A stretch of 64,000 nt of DNA from Gammaproteobacteria bacterium HGW-Gammaproteobacteria-13 (GCA_002840155.1 PGZH01000002.1:124001-188000), one strand, 5' to 3'. Counted from the stretch's first letter, positions 45,745-55,815 are shown. The notes: generated by a model from the sequence alone, not told the origin. Numbers and translations are program-made.

Positions 45745-47664
45745 ATGAATGCTCCACAAGGCGCTTGGCGCCTGACTCTCGGCTATATGCTCGCCGCCGC
45801 CCTTTGGGTGCTGTTCAGCGACGGTCTGCTGATCGCCCTAGGGCTATCGCTGGCGCAACTGGAACGTGCGCAACTGCTCAAGGGGCTGGGCTTTGTACTG
45901 CTTACCGCAGGTTTGCTGTATGCCGTGCTGCGCACTCATTGGCAGCAGCACAGCCAGGCCCATCAGGCCCTGCAACGTAACGAAAAGCGCCTGCGCCAGG
46001 CCGCTGCGGTATTCGATGCCACCCAGGAAGGCGTGCTGGTCACCGATGCGCAGCAGCATATCGTCCACTGCAACCCGGCCTTTAGCCGCATCACCGGCTA
46101 CAGCCAGGCGGAAATCCTCGGCCAGTCACCGAGCATGCTGAAATCCGGACGGCACGACAAAAGCTTCTATGACAGCCTCTGGAGTGCTCTGCAAAACCGC
46201 GGCGCATGGAGCGGCGAGGTGTGGAACCGGCGCAAGAGCGGCGAGATTTACCCGCAGTGGCAATGCATCCGGGTGATTCACGATGAACTGGGCGAGATCA
46301 GCCATTACGTCGCGGTGTTCTCCGATATCAGCGCACTGAAACGCTCGCAACGTGAGCTGGATTACCTGGCGCACCACGACCCGCTGAGCAACCTGCCCAA
46401 CCGTCTGCTGTTTACCGAACGCGTCGAGCGAGCCCTCGAACGCGCAAAAAACGATGAGCAAGGCGGCGCGGTGCTGTTGATCGACCTCGACCATTTCAAG
46501 AACATCAACGAAAGCCTCGGTCACAACATTGGTGACCTGCTGCTCAAGGACGTCGGCGAGCGTCTCGGCCAACAACTCGGTAAGCGCATGACCCTGGCGC
46601 GCCTGGGCGGTGACGAGTTCGGCCTGCTCGATGAAAGCTGCAGCAGCGCCGAACAGGCGGCAGTGATTGCGCAGCGTCTGCAGGCGTGCCTGACCCAGGC
46701 CTTCAGCATCAATCAGCAGGAGCTGTTTATCACTGCCAGCATCGGCATCAGCCTCTATCCCAGCGAAGCCGGCGATGTTGGCCAGGTGCTGCGCAACGCC
46801 GACTCGGCGCTGTTCAAGGCCAAGAACAGCGGCCGTGAGAGCTATGCCTTCTACAGCCAGGAACTGACCGAACATGCGCACCAGCGCGTCGAGCTGGCCA
46901 GCGCCCTGCGCCATGCCCTGGATCATCAGGAGCTGCGCGTCTATTACCAGCCGCTGATCTGCCTGCGCAGCCAGGAGATGATCGGCGTCGAAGCCCTGGT
47001 GCGCTGGCAGCATCCGCAACGCGGGCTGGTGGCGCCCGGTGAATTTATCCCGATTGCCGAAGAAACCGGATTGATCGGCGCCATCGACGCCTGGGTGCTG
47101 GAACAGAGTTGCCGGCAGATGGTTGCCTGGCAAATCGCCGGATCTAAGCTGAGGTTTGTCGCGGTAAATGTCTCCAGTCGCCTGTTCAGCCGTGGCGAGC
47201 TCGACCTGCGGGTGGCCGAAGTGCTGCGCGATAGCGGCCTCGCCCCGGCGCACCTGGAGCTGGAAGTCACCGAAAGCGCGGTGATGGAAAACCCCGACGC
47301 AGCCCTGGCCTTGCTCGAACGCCTGCGCGCCCTCGGCATTCGCCTGGCGATTGATGACTTCGGCACCGGCTACAGCTCGCTGGCGCGCCTCAAGCGTCTG
47401 CCGGTACACAAACTCAAACTTGACCAGAGCTTTGTCAGCGGCCTGCCACATGATCAGGATGATGTAGCCATCACCCGCGCGGTGATCGCCCTCGGCCACA
47501 GCATGGGGCTCAAGGTGCTGGCAGAAGGGATTGAGCAGCCCGAACAGGTCGAACTGCTCCAGCAACTCGGCTGCGACCACGCCCAGGGCTATTATTTCGG
47601 CCGTCCGCAACCTGCAGAGCAGCTGGCCACACACTTGGCGCTTAGCGCCGCAACGACGAACTAA
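45745..47664 (+). CDS. membrane PAS-GGDEF-EAL protein (c-di-GMP turnover)
   Basis: 639 residues. Two N-terminal membrane segments (about 12-30, 45-62) lead to one PAS domain (about 85-205, VTDAQQHIVHCNPAFSRITG). GGDEF follows (motif intact at 288-292, I-site missing: GKRM instead of RxxD), then EAL (EALVRW, 416-418). The phosphodiesterase residues are complete: NVSSRLF, EVTES, IDDFGTGYSS, KLDQSF, LAEGIE and GYYFGRP. It resembles PA0285 of P. aeruginosa by location. Ten bases after it the REC-HDOD gene begins. Confidence 0.93.
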   Translation: MNAPQGAWRLTLGYMLAAALWVLFSDGLLIALGLSLAQLERAQLLKGLGFVLLTAGLLYAVLRTHWQQHSQAHQALQRNEKRLRQAAAVFDATQEGVLVTDAQQHIVHCNPAFSRITGYSQAEILGQSPSMLKSGRHDKSFYDSLWSALQNRGAWSGEVWNRRKSGEIYPQWQCIRVIHDELGEISHYVAVFSDISALKRSQRELDYLAHHDPLSNLPNRLLFTERVERALERAKNDEQGGAVLLIDLDHFKNINESLGHNIGDLLLKDVGERLGQQLGKRMTLARLGGDEFGLLDESCSSAEQAAVIAQRLQACLTQAFSINQQELFITASIGISLYPSEAGDVGQVLRNADSALFKAKNSGRESYAFYSQELTEHAHQRVELASALRHALDHQELRVYYQPLICLRSQEMIGVEALVRWQHPQRGLVAPGEFIPIAEETGLIGAIDAWVLEQSCRQMVAWQIAGSKLRFVAVNVSSRLFSRGELDLRVAEVLRDSGLAPAHLELEVTESAVMENPDAALALLERLRALGIRLAIDDFGTGYSSLARLKRLPVHKLKLDQSFVSGLPHDQDDVAITRAVIALGHSMGLKVLAEGIEQPEQVELLQQLGCDHAQGYYFGRPQPAEQLATHLALSAATTN

Positions 47665-47674
47665 GGCACCACGT

Positions 47675-48808
47675 ATGCGGGTCATGATTCTGGAAGACGA
47701 CAGCTGGATCGCCGATCTACTCAAGCAGATCGTCCTCAGCCTGCGTCCCTGCAGCCAGGTGGTGTGCCTGGACAGCGTCAGCGCGGCCCTGCGCGAATGG
47801 CAGCAGCGCCCAGCGCAGATGGTCATCTGCGACTGGAACCTGCCGGACGGCCCCGGTACCCGCCTGCTTGAGCAGGTGCGCCGCGACAACAGCAGCACGC
47901 CGCTGGTGGTGATCACCGGCCGCTCCGACCGAGCCAGCGTACTGGCCGTGCGCGCCCTGAAAATCAACGCCTTTATCAGCAAACCCTTCCAGGCCGCGCA
48001 TGTCGCCGCCAGCCTGGCAACCCTATTGCCCGCAGACAACGACGAGCAGCCGTACCAGGCCAGCAACACGCAGCACGACCTGCTCGACCACCTGCGTAGC
48101 CTGCCCAGCAGCGCCTTGCAATTACCGCTCAAGGCGCATGTGCGTGATCGATTGCTGCAAAGCTTCAAGGGCGAGCAGATCGACCTGCGCGAGCTGGCCA
48201 ACGAGTGGCAGCACGACCCAGCACTTAGCGCGCGCCTGCTCGCCGTGGCCAACAGCAGTGCCTACACCCAGGCCGGTAAATCCTGCACCAATCTTCTTGA
48301 GGCGCTGCACAAGCTCGGCGCGATCAACAGCCTCAACCTGGCGCTGGGCCTGGCCCTGCGCCAATGCAGCGCGCTGGATAACGCCCTGCTGCACCTGTTT
48401 GCCCAGGCGCACCTGGACAGCACCGAGCAACTGATCGAACGCAGCACCTACCTTGCGCGCCAGTGCGCCATGGACCCTGCGCCCTTCCATACCGCCGCCC
48501 TGTTGCACCGCATGGGCGAGCTCTGTGTGCTGTATCTGGCGCAGGCGTGGCAGGACAGCGGGCAAAGCTTCAGCGAAGCCCAGGTGATGCAGGCACTCGA
48601 TCAGTTCAGCAGCCCCTTTGCCATCAGCATCAAGGCGCAGTGGCACTTGCCGATGCACTTGCGCGAGCTGATAGGGGCGTCCTACAACCTGCCGGCCAAC
48701 AACGTCAAACGCGAGAATATCCTCATGCGCCTGGCCGCCTGCGAACTCACCAGCGCAGCTGATGACCCTGAGCTAGCGCGCCTGCGCCGACTGGCGGGGC
48801 TGAGCTGA
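47675..48808 (+). CDS. REC-HDOD response regulator
   Basis: 377 residues from the ATG at 47675 (AAGG upstream). Receiver domain with MRVMILEDDSWIADL, phosphorylation site Asp53 in MVICDWNLPDG, and ISKPF; then a HDOD domain (about 140-340, ELANEWQHDPALSARLLAVA, HTAALLHRMGELCVLY). HDOD proteins regulate motility, biofilm and other signals and lack the phosphodiesterase metal residues. The gene follows the GGDEF/EAL gene by 10 bases and precedes the large kinase gene, which makes it a candidate output of that kinase. Confidence 0.92.
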   Translation: MRVMILEDDSWIADLLKQIVLSLRPCSQVVCLDSVSAALREWQQRPAQMVICDWNLPDGPGTRLLEQVRRDNSSTPLVVITGRSDRASVLAVRALKINAFISKPFQAAHVAASLATLLPADNDEQPYQASNTQHDLLDHLRSLPSSALQLPLKAHVRDRLLQSFKGEQIDLRELANEWQHDPALSARLLAVANSSAYTQAGKSCTNLLEALHKLGAINSLNLALGLALRQCSALDNALLHLFAQAHLDSTEQLIERSTYLARQCAMDPAPFHTAALLHRMGELCVLYLAQAWQDSGQSFSEAQVMQALDQFSSPFAISIKAQWHLPMHLRELIGASYNLPANNVKRENILMRLAACELTSAADDPELARLRRLAGLS

Positions 48809-48848
48809 ATGACACTCCTTGTGCATGCACACGTGATGAGGCGGATGG

Positions 48849-51800
48849 ATGCTTAAGCCGTTCAAACCCAACGCCATCCACTGGATCGTCGGTCTCGGCA
48901 GCCTGGGCCTGGCGATCTTCTTCAGCGTGCTCGGCGGTTTTGCCCTGAATGAGCGGGAAACCCTGTGGAACCTGCAAATCGCCAAGCAGCACGAGCTGCA
49001 AAGCCTGACCCTGCGCAACAGCCAGCAGGAGCTGCAGCAACAGGCGCAGCTGCTGGCCGAAACCATCGCTGCCGACGCCTGGCTGGTCGAGCTGGTGCGC
49101 CAGGCCCATGCGCTGCAAAGCAATGAACCAACCGAGGCACACAGCCTGAGTGCCATCCGCAACCAGCTGTACACCCGCCTCGCCCCGCGCTGGCGCAACC
49201 TGCAAGGCATCCGCCCGTTTGCCCTGTATATCCACCTGGCGCCTAGTGCCCAAGTGCTGCTGCGGGTGCATGAGCCGCAGTGGTTTGCCGACTTCCCGGC
49301 CGCACAGCGGCCCATGCTGCTCGACAGCCTGGGCCAGGGCTCGGCAACCGCCGGCCTGGCGGCCAATGGCGACAGCCTGAGCATGCGCGCCATCGTGCCA
49401 CTGCAGGTGGAAAGCCCCGCGGGCCTGCTTAATGTCGGCGCGCTGGAGGTCAGCCTGGATGTGCTGAGCAACCTGCAACAGCTGGACCGCGAACTGGATG
49501 CCGGGGTGGCCCTGTTGCTCAAGCGCCAGCTACAAACGCCAGGCAGCAGCGGCGAAATGCTACGCACCCCGACTACAGAACCCGAATACTGGCACCTGGC
49601 CGGGTTTTCCCAGGTGCAGGTGCAACACTGGCAGGCACAACATCGTTTGCCTGCACCAGAGGCGGGCAACACCTTCAAACTGCTCGACGATCAAGGCCAG
49701 ACCTATCTGCTCAATCAGGTGAATTTGAACGGCTACCAGGCCGACCCGGCCAGCACCGGCAATCCGCTGCTGGCACTGACCTGGCGCGATATCACAGCGC
49801 TGTACAACCTGCACCAACGCGACAAACGCTGGCTGGTGGTCAAATGGCTACTGGCCTGGCTTGCCGCCGAAATGCTCTTGCTGTTGCTGCTGCAAGCCAC
49901 CCGGCACAGCAGCCAGCAGGTTATGCGTCGTCACCACGCCGAGCTGCAGAGCAAACACCAGCAAAGCGAAGAGTCGCGCCAGTTGCTGGCGTTGATCACC
50001 CAGACCCAAGCGGCCTATATCAACGCGGATAACCAGCGCGAGGCCTTCGAGACCCTGCTCGGGCGGATTCTCGAGGTCAGCGCCAGCCAGTTCGGCTTTG
50101 TCGGGGAAATCCGCCATGACCAAGCCGGCGCGCCCTTTCTGCGCACCTTCGCCATCAGCAATATCGCCTGGGATGCACCAAGCCGTGCGTTCTATGCCGA
50201 GCATGCGCCACAGGGCCTGGAATTCCGCAACCTCGACACCCTGTTCGGCCAGGTGATCCGCAGCGGTCAGCCACTGATCAGCAACGACCCGAGCAATCAT
50301 CCACACAGCGCCGGCCTGCCGCCGGGGCATCCGCCCTTGCTGGCGTTTGCCGGCTTGCCCATTCACGCCAACGGCGAGCTGCGCGGTATGCTTGGCCTGG
50401 CCAACCGTGCAGGTGGCTACGACGAGCAGTTCGCCGCCCGACTGCAACCACTGCTGACCACCCTCGGCCAGTTGCTCGAAGCCCTGCGCCGCGATACCCA
50501 GCGCGCGCAAACCCAGCAACATATGCAACGCCAGCAAGCCGCCTTACGCGCACTCAACGAGATTGCCGCGCTACCCAAGCTGCGCAGCCACGAACAACTG
50601 CGCCAGGCCCTGCAACTGGGCGCCGAGTTCTATGGCATGCCCATCGGCATCATCAGCCAGATCGATGCAGACAGTTACCAGGTCAGGGTGCAGGTGTCGC
50701 CGCCCGACACCCTGCAGGACGGCCAGTGCTTCAGCCTCGGCGACACTTACTGCAGCATCACTCTGCGCAGCAACGATGTGCTGGCCATTGCCGCCATGGG
50801 CCAGAGCGAACATGCCGCGCACCCCTGCTACCCCTTGTTCGCCCTGGAAAGTTATATCGGCACCAGCATCTGGGTCGCCGGCCAGCGCTTCGGCACTCTG
50901 TGCTTCGCCTCAAGCGCGGCGCGCGATAGGCCATTCGATGATGCCGACGAAGAATTTATGCGCCTGTTCGCCCGCTGGGTCGGCGCCACCCTGGAGCGCA
51001 TGCGCCATGAAGAGCAGACCCGCGAGGCACGGCGCTTTCTGCAGGCGGTACTCGACTCCGCCACTGGTGTAGCGATCATCACCGCCGATCGCGATGGCCT
51101 GATCACCCTGTTCAACTCCGGCGCCGAGCGCCTGCTGGGTTATCGCAGCGCAGAGGTCATCGGCCAGCACAGCCCCGCACTGTTCCACCTGAGCGAAGAA
51201 ATAGAGGCGCGTGGCCGCCAGCTCAGCCGCCAACTTGGCAGTGAGGTCAGCGGTTTTGCAGTGTTTACCCGCCTCCCCGACCTGGGCGAGCCGGAAACCC
51301 GCCAGTGGACCTACCGGCGCAAAAACGGCGAGCAGCGCATCGTCAACCTCACGGTCAGCGCCATGCGCGACACCCAGGGGGTGATCACTGGTTACCTGGG
51401 TATCGCCAGCGATATCAACGACCTGCACCAGACCACCCGTGCCCTGCAAAAAAGCGAAAGCCGTTTCCGCGGCCTGGTCAGCAGTTTGCCGGGCGCGGTG
51501 TACCGCTGCCGCAACGATGAAAGCTGGTCGATGAGCTACCTCAGTGAAGAAATCCAGGCACTCAGCGGCTACCCAGCCAGCGACTTTATCAACAACCGCG
51601 TACGCAGCTTTTCCAACGTGGTGCACCCCGACGATCTGCCGATCACCTTCCGCGCGGTGGCCGCCATCGAGCGTCAGGAGTCCTTCGAGCTGACCTACCG
51701 CCTGCAGCACGCCGATGGCCACAGCGTCTGGGTACGGGAAAAAGGCCGCGGCGAATACGACAGCCACGGCGAGCTGCAGTGGATTTCCGGTTTCATCTGG

Positions 51801-53330
51801 GACATCAGCGACCGCAAGGCCGTGGAAGACCAGCTGCGCCTCAGCCAGCAGCGTTTCAGCAGCGCCTTCAGCACGGCGCCGCAGGGCATGGCCCTGGTGT
51901 CGCTGCAAGGGCAGTGGTTGGAGGTCAACGAAGTGCTCTGCGAGATGCTCGGCTACAGCCGCGAGCAACTACTGTGCAGCGACTTCCAGCAGATCACCCA
52001 CCCCGACGATCTGGAGACCGACCTGCAGAACGTCGAGGAGCTGCTGGCCGGCGAGATCAGCTCCTACCAGATGGAGAAACGCTACCTGGACAGCCAGGGG
52101 CGGATCATCTGGGTGCTGCTGAGCGTGTCGCTGGTGCGCGACAGCGACGATAAGCCAGTGCACTTTGTGGTGCAGATTCAGGACTTCAACGAGCGTATCG
52201 CCTCAGAAATGGCCATCAGGGAGCGCGAGGATTATCTGCGAACCCTGCTCGACAACGTGCTCGACGCGATCATCACCATCGATCAGCAGGGCTATATCGA
52301 AACCTTCAACCACGCCGCCGAGCGCATCTTCGGCTACAGCCACCTGGAGGTTTCCGGGCACCGCGCGACCCTGCTGCTGCCCGAACCGCAGCGTTCGATG
52401 CGCGCGCGCTACCTCAGCCACTTCCTGAAAACCGGTATCCAGCAGATGCTCGGCAAGGAAATCGAGCTGACCGCCATGCGCAGCAACGGCGAGACCTTCA
52501 CCATCGAGCTGGCCATCTCGCAGATCAGCCACCAGGGTGAGCGGCGCTTTATTGCGGTGATCCGCGATATCGAAGAGCGCAAACGCATTGAGCGGATGAA
52601 AAACGAATTCGTCTCCACCGTCAGCCATGAACTGCGTACACCGCTGACCGCGATTGCCGGCTCCCTCGGCCTGGTCAATGGCGGCGCCCTCGGCGCGGTG
52701 CCGGCGAGCATGCAGCAGATGCTGCAGATCGCTCAGGACAACAGCCAGCGCCTCAACCTGCTGATCAACGACCTGCTCGACATGGACAAACTGGTGGCCG
52801 GCAAGATGCTCTTCGAGCTGCACGACGAAGCGCTGCAACCACTATTGGAACAGGCCATCGAAGAAAACCAGCCGTACGCCGAGCACTACCAGGTGCACCT
52901 GCAGCTGCAAGGCCCGGCGACCCCAGCGCGGGTGCGCGTCGACAAGCTGCGCCTGGCCCAGGTACTGGCCAACCTGCTGTCCAACGCGGCGAAGTTCTCA
53001 CCCCAGGGCCAGACCGTGGCAGTGCGTGTAGAGCAGCACGACGCGCTTGTCCGCGTCAGCGTGACCGACCACGGCCCCGGTGTGCCGGAAAACTTCCAGG
53101 CGCGGATTTTCAGCAAATTCTCCCAGGCCGACGCCACCGACACCCGGCAGAAAGGCGGTACCGGCCTGGGCCTGGCGATCAGCAAGGAAATCATCGAACG
53201 CATGGGCGGGCAGATCGGTTTCCACTCCAGCCCCGGCCACGGCGCGACTTTCTGGTTCGAACTGACTACCCTGGCCCTAGAGGCGACGCCAGAATCGCCC
53301 GCCAGCCCCGAGGAAAACCGGCATGTCTGA
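48849..53330 (+). CDS. large membrane histidine kinase with 2 GAF and 4 PAS domains
   Basis: 1493 residues. Two membrane segments (about 11-33, 325-347) enclose a ~290-residue periplasmic sensor. Inside the cell follow GAF (about 388-560), a second GAF (564-735), four PAS (about 727-870, 870-995, 1000-1120, 1126-1240), HisKA with His1260 in TVSHELRTPLTAIAG, and an ATPase domain (NLLSNAAKFSP, DHGPGVP, GGTGLGLAI). There is no receiver of its own. The next gene, a lone receiver, starts inside its last codons, so they are translationally coupled. The signal sensed is unknown. Confidence 0.93.
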   Translation: MLKPFKPNAIHWIVGLGSLGLAIFFSVLGGFALNERETLWNLQIAKQHELQSLTLRNSQQELQQQAQLLAETIAADAWLVELVRQAHALQSNEPTEAHSLSAIRNQLYTRLAPRWRNLQGIRPFALYIHLAPSAQVLLRVHEPQWFADFPAAQRPMLLDSLGQGSATAGLAANGDSLSMRAIVPLQVESPAGLLNVGALEVSLDVLSNLQQLDRELDAGVALLLKRQLQTPGSSGEMLRTPTTEPEYWHLAGFSQVQVQHWQAQHRLPAPEAGNTFKLLDDQGQTYLLNQVNLNGYQADPASTGNPLLALTWRDITALYNLHQRDKRWLVVKWLLAWLAAEMLLLLLLQATRHSSQQVMRRHHAELQSKHQQSEESRQLLALITQTQAAYINADNQREAFETLLGRILEVSASQFGFVGEIRHDQAGAPFLRTFAISNIAWDAPSRAFYAEHAPQGLEFRNLDTLFGQVIRSGQPLISNDPSNHPHSAGLPPGHPPLLAFAGLPIHANGELRGMLGLANRAGGYDEQFAARLQPLLTTLGQLLEALRRDTQRAQTQQHMQRQQAALRALNEIAALPKLRSHEQLRQALQLGAEFYGMPIGIISQIDADSYQVRVQVSPPDTLQDGQCFSLGDTYCSITLRSNDVLAIAAMGQSEHAAHPCYPLFALESYIGTSIWVAGQRFGTLCFASSAARDRPFDDADEEFMRLFARWVGATLERMRHEEQTREARRFLQAVLDSATGVAIITADRDGLITLFNSGAERLLGYRSAEVIGQHSPALFHLSEEIEARGRQLSRQLGSEVSGFAVFTRLPDLGEPETRQWTYRRKNGEQRIVNLTVSAMRDTQGVITGYLGIASDINDLHQTTRALQKSESRFRGLVSSLPGAVYRCRNDESWSMSYLSEEIQALSGYPASDFINNRVRSFSNVVHPDDLPITFRAVAAIERQESFELTYRLQHADGHSVWVREKGRGEYDSHGELQWISGFIWDISDRKAVEDQLRLSQQRFSSAFSTAPQGMALVSLQGQWLEVNEVLCEMLGYSREQLLCSDFQQITHPDDLETDLQNVEELLAGEISSYQMEKRYLDSQGRIIWVLLSVSLVRDSDDKPVHFVVQIQDFNERIASEMAIREREDYLRTLLDNVLDAIITIDQQGYIETFNHAAERIFGYSHLEVSGHRATLLLPEPQRSMRARYLSHFLKTGIQQMLGKEIELTAMRSNGETFTIELAISQISHQGERRFIAVIRDIEERKRIERMKNEFVSTVSHELRTPLTAIAGSLGLVNGGALGAVPASMQQMLQIAQDNSQRLNLLINDLLDMDKLVAGKMLFELHDEALQPLLEQAIEENQPYAEHYQVHLQLQGPATPARVRVDKLRLAQVLANLLSNAAKFSPQGQTVAVRVEQHDALVRVSVTDHGPGVPENFQARIFSKFSQADATDTRQKGGTGLGLAISKEIIERMGGQIGFHSSPGHGATFWFELTTLALEATPESPASPEENRHV

Positions 53331-53709
53331 GCTGCAACGTATTCTGCACGTGGAAGACGATCCATCGATCCAGGCCGTGGCCAAGCTGGCGCTGGAAGCG
53401 GTGGGTGGCTTTCAGGTGCTCAGCTGCTCATCCGGCCGCGACGCCCTGGATCAACTGCTGGGCTTTGCCCCGGACTTTATTCTGCTGGACGTAATGATGC
53501 CGGACATGGACGGCCCGCAAACCCTGGCGCAGATCGCCCGGCTGATCGACATCAGCCAGGTGCCGGTGGCCTTTATGACCGCCAAGGTGCAACCGGCGGA
53601 AATCGCCCATTACCGCAGCCTCGGCGCCCGCGATGTGATCATCAAACCCTTCGACCCCATGCAGCTGGCCGCGCAGGTGCGCAAGATCTGGAGCCTGGCC
53701 CATGAGTAA
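53323..53709 (+). CDS. single-domain response regulator (CheY-like)
   Basis: 128 residues, a complete receiver: acidic pocket VEDD, phosphorylation site Asp56 in FILLDVMMPDMDG, Thr in FMTAK and Lys in IIKPFDP. No output domain. It overlaps the kinase gene by 8 bases and the next gene by 8 bases, so it is probably the first phosphoacceptor of the kinase and the donor to the HPt domain encoded next. Confidence 0.94.
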   Translation: MSELQRILHVEDDPSIQAVAKLALEAVGGFQVLSCSSGRDALDQLLGFAPDFILLDVMMPDMDGPQTLAQIARLIDISQVPVAFMTAKVQPAEIAHYRSLGARDVIIKPFDPMQLAAQVRKIWSLAHE

Positions 53710-55354
53710 CGGCAAGAGCGCCACCGATGAGCTGCAGCAACACCTGCAGCAGTTGAGCAATGCCTTCGCCGTGCGCCTGCAGGTGGAACTGCCGGCCCTC
53801 GCGCAGAACGCCGAACGCCTGCTGCACGCTGCCGACCCGCAGGAGCAGTTGCAGCACCTGCACAGCCTGCGCGACCAGCTGCACAAGCTGGCTGGCGCCG
53901 CCGGCACCTTCGGTTTCAGCAGCCTTGGCCAGCGCGCCCGCGAGCTGGAGCAGGAAGCCGATCAATGGCTGGAAACCCTGCAGAAGGAACAGCAGAGCCT
54001 GCAGGACTTCAGCCGCAGCCTGCAGCAACTGGCGCGCCAGCAGTTCCACGCCGAACGTAACCAGGAACCCGCCACCCGCGCGGTCAAGCCGCCACGGCCG
54101 AACAGCAGCGCACGGCGCATCTATATCCTCGAAGACCAGTTGTCGATTGGCGAGAACATGCGCCTGACGCTGAACAACTTCGGCTACCACGCCGAACACT
54201 TCAGCCGCATCAGCGAACTCGACGCCGCCTTGCAGCAACAACTGCCCGATGCGCTGATTGTCGACGTCAACCTGCCCGACGAGAGCCTCACCGGCCTGGA
54301 ATATGCCGCCAGCCTGCAGCAACGCCTGGACGAGCCGCTGCCGCTGCTGGTGATCACCACCCAGGATGATTTCGCCACCTACCTGGAGGCCGTGCGCGTC
54401 GGCGCCATGGGCTTTTTCACCAAGCCGGTGGACATCCCGCAGCTGGAAAACCGCCTGGAGCGCTGCTTCGCCCAGCAACAGGGCGAGCCGTACCGAGTGC
54501 TGATCATCGACGACGACCGCGAGCTGGCCAGCCGCTTCAGCCTGATTCTGCGCGGCGCCAATATGCTGGTGGAGATGCTGCACGAGCCGGCGGAGATCTT
54601 CGCCCGTATGCGCGGCTTCAACCCCGAGGTGGTACTGCTGGACGTGAGCATGCCCAACTGCACCGGCCCGGAGCTGGCGCAGATCATCCGCATGAACGAC
54701 GACTGGCTGCGCGTGCCCATCGTCTACCTGTCGGCGGAAACCGACATCAACCGGCAGATGAACGCGCTGATCAAGGCAGGTGATGACTTCGTCACCAAAC
54801 CGATTTCCGACAACGCCCTGGTCGCCGCCGTGTTCTCCCGCGCCCAGCGCGCGCGCCTGCTGAGCAATGCACTGTCGCGCGACAGCCTCACCGGACTGCT
54901 CAAACATGCCGATATCAAGGAACAGGCGGCGGTCGAGTTGGAGCGCGCGCAGCGCAGCGGCAAACCGGCCAGCGTGGCGATGCTGGATATCGACTTCTTC
55001 AAGAAGGTCAACGACAGCTATGGCCATGCCGCTGGCGACAACGTGATCCGCGCCCTGGCCAACCTGTTGCGCCAACGCCTGCGGCGCATCGACAGCCTGG
55101 GCCGTTATGGCGGCGAGGAATTCCTCGTGGTCTTGCCGGACTGCCCGTCGGATCAGGCCTTGCGCATCCTCGATGAAATTCGCCAGCGCTTTGCCGAGCT
55201 GCACTTTATTGCGGGTGGCCAGCAGTTCTCGGTCACCCTAAGCGCCGGCATCGCCTCCACCGAAGACACCCCGGCGAGTGCCGACGACCTGCTGGATAAG
55301 GCCGACCGCGCGCTGTACGCGGCCAAGCACAACGGGCGCAATCAGGTGCGCTGA
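53702..55354 (+). CDS. HPt-REC-REC-GGDEF diguanylate cyclase
   Basis: 550 residues. An N-terminal HPt domain (phosphorylatable His61 in LRDQLHKLAGAAGTFGF), then two receivers (about 138-250 with Asp188 in IVDVNLPDE; about 262-375 with Asp314 in LLDVSMPNCTG), then GGDEF with GGEEF at 470-474 and an I-site RRID. Both receivers keep Lys (GFFTKPV, FVTKPIS). This protein combines the last transfer steps of a relay with c-di-GMP synthesis. The start overlaps the lone receiver gene. The gene after it, an acetyltransferase, starts 8 bases beyond its stop. Confidence 0.94.
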   Translation: MSNGKSATDELQQHLQQLSNAFAVRLQVELPALAQNAERLLHAADPQEQLQHLHSLRDQLHKLAGAAGTFGFSSLGQRARELEQEADQWLETLQKEQQSLQDFSRSLQQLARQQFHAERNQEPATRAVKPPRPNSSARRIYILEDQLSIGENMRLTLNNFGYHAEHFSRISELDAALQQQLPDALIVDVNLPDESLTGLEYAASLQQRLDEPLPLLVITTQDDFATYLEAVRVGAMGFFTKPVDIPQLENRLERCFAQQQGEPYRVLIIDDDRELASRFSLILRGANMLVEMLHEPAEIFARMRGFNPEVVLLDVSMPNCTGPELAQIIRMNDDWLRVPIVYLSAETDINRQMNALIKAGDDFVTKPISDNALVAAVFSRAQRARLLSNALSRDSLTGLLKHADIKEQAAVELERAQRSGKPASVAMLDIDFFKKVNDSYGHAAGDNVIRALANLLRQRLRRIDSLGRYGGEEFLVVLPDCPSDQALRILDEIRQRFAELHFIAGGQQFSVTLSAGIASTEDTPASADDLLDKADRALYAAKHNGRNQVR

Positions 55355-55362
55355 AGCTGACC

Positions 55363-55815
55363 ATGAGCCTGGATATTCGCGCCTGCAACGCCGCGCAGCT
55401 GCCCATGGACCTGCTGCTGGAAGCCGATCCGCATCTGCCGTATGTGCAAGCCTACCTGGCGGACGGGCACTGCTACCTCGCCGAGCGCGATGGCGTGGTC
55501 GTCGGCCTCTATGTATTGCAGGCGCGCAGCCCTGGCACCCTGGAGTTGATGAATATCGCCGTCGCGCCGCACTGCCAGGCCCAAGGCATTGGCACGCAAC
55601 TGCTGCAGCATGCCCTGTACAGCGCCAAGCAGCTGGGCGCCACGCGCCTGGAAGTGGCCACCGGCAGCTTCGGCCACCAGCTGACCTTCTACCAGCGCGC
55701 CGGCCTGCGGGTGTACGCCGTCGAGCCGGATTACTTCCTTCAGCACTACCCCGAGCCGCTGCTCGAGCAGGGTTTGCAGCATAAGGATCGCCTGCGTCTG
55801 GCCATTGATCTCTAG
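55363..55815 (+). CDS. GNAT-family N-acetyltransferase
   Basis: 150 residues with the acetyl-CoA site VAPHCQAQGIGTQLLQHAL (Q/RxxGxG/A form) and the preceding strand LELMNIAV; the closing part FYQRAGLRVYAVEPDYF is also typical. The substrate is unknown. It is 8 bases after the HPt-REC-REC-GGDEF gene and may be the last gene of that operon; no functional link is known. Confidence 0.9.
   Translation: MSLDIRACNAAQLPMDLLLEADPHLPYVQAYLADGHCYLAERDGVVVGLYVLQARSPGTLELMNIAVAPHCQAQGIGTQLLQHALYSAKQLGATRLEVATGSFGHQLTFYQRAGLRVYAVEPDYFLQHYPEPLLEQGLQHKDRLRLAIDL

Noticed and set aside
46126-48252. 708-codon open frame antisense to the GGDEF/EAL and REC-HDOD genes
   Set aside because: Low-complexity, Gln/Ala/Arg-rich translation without domains; the opposite strand has two well-defined genes.
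53642-55204. 520-codon frame antisense to the HPt-REC-REC-GGDEF gene
   Set aside because: Shadow of a gene with complete receiver and GGDEF motifs.
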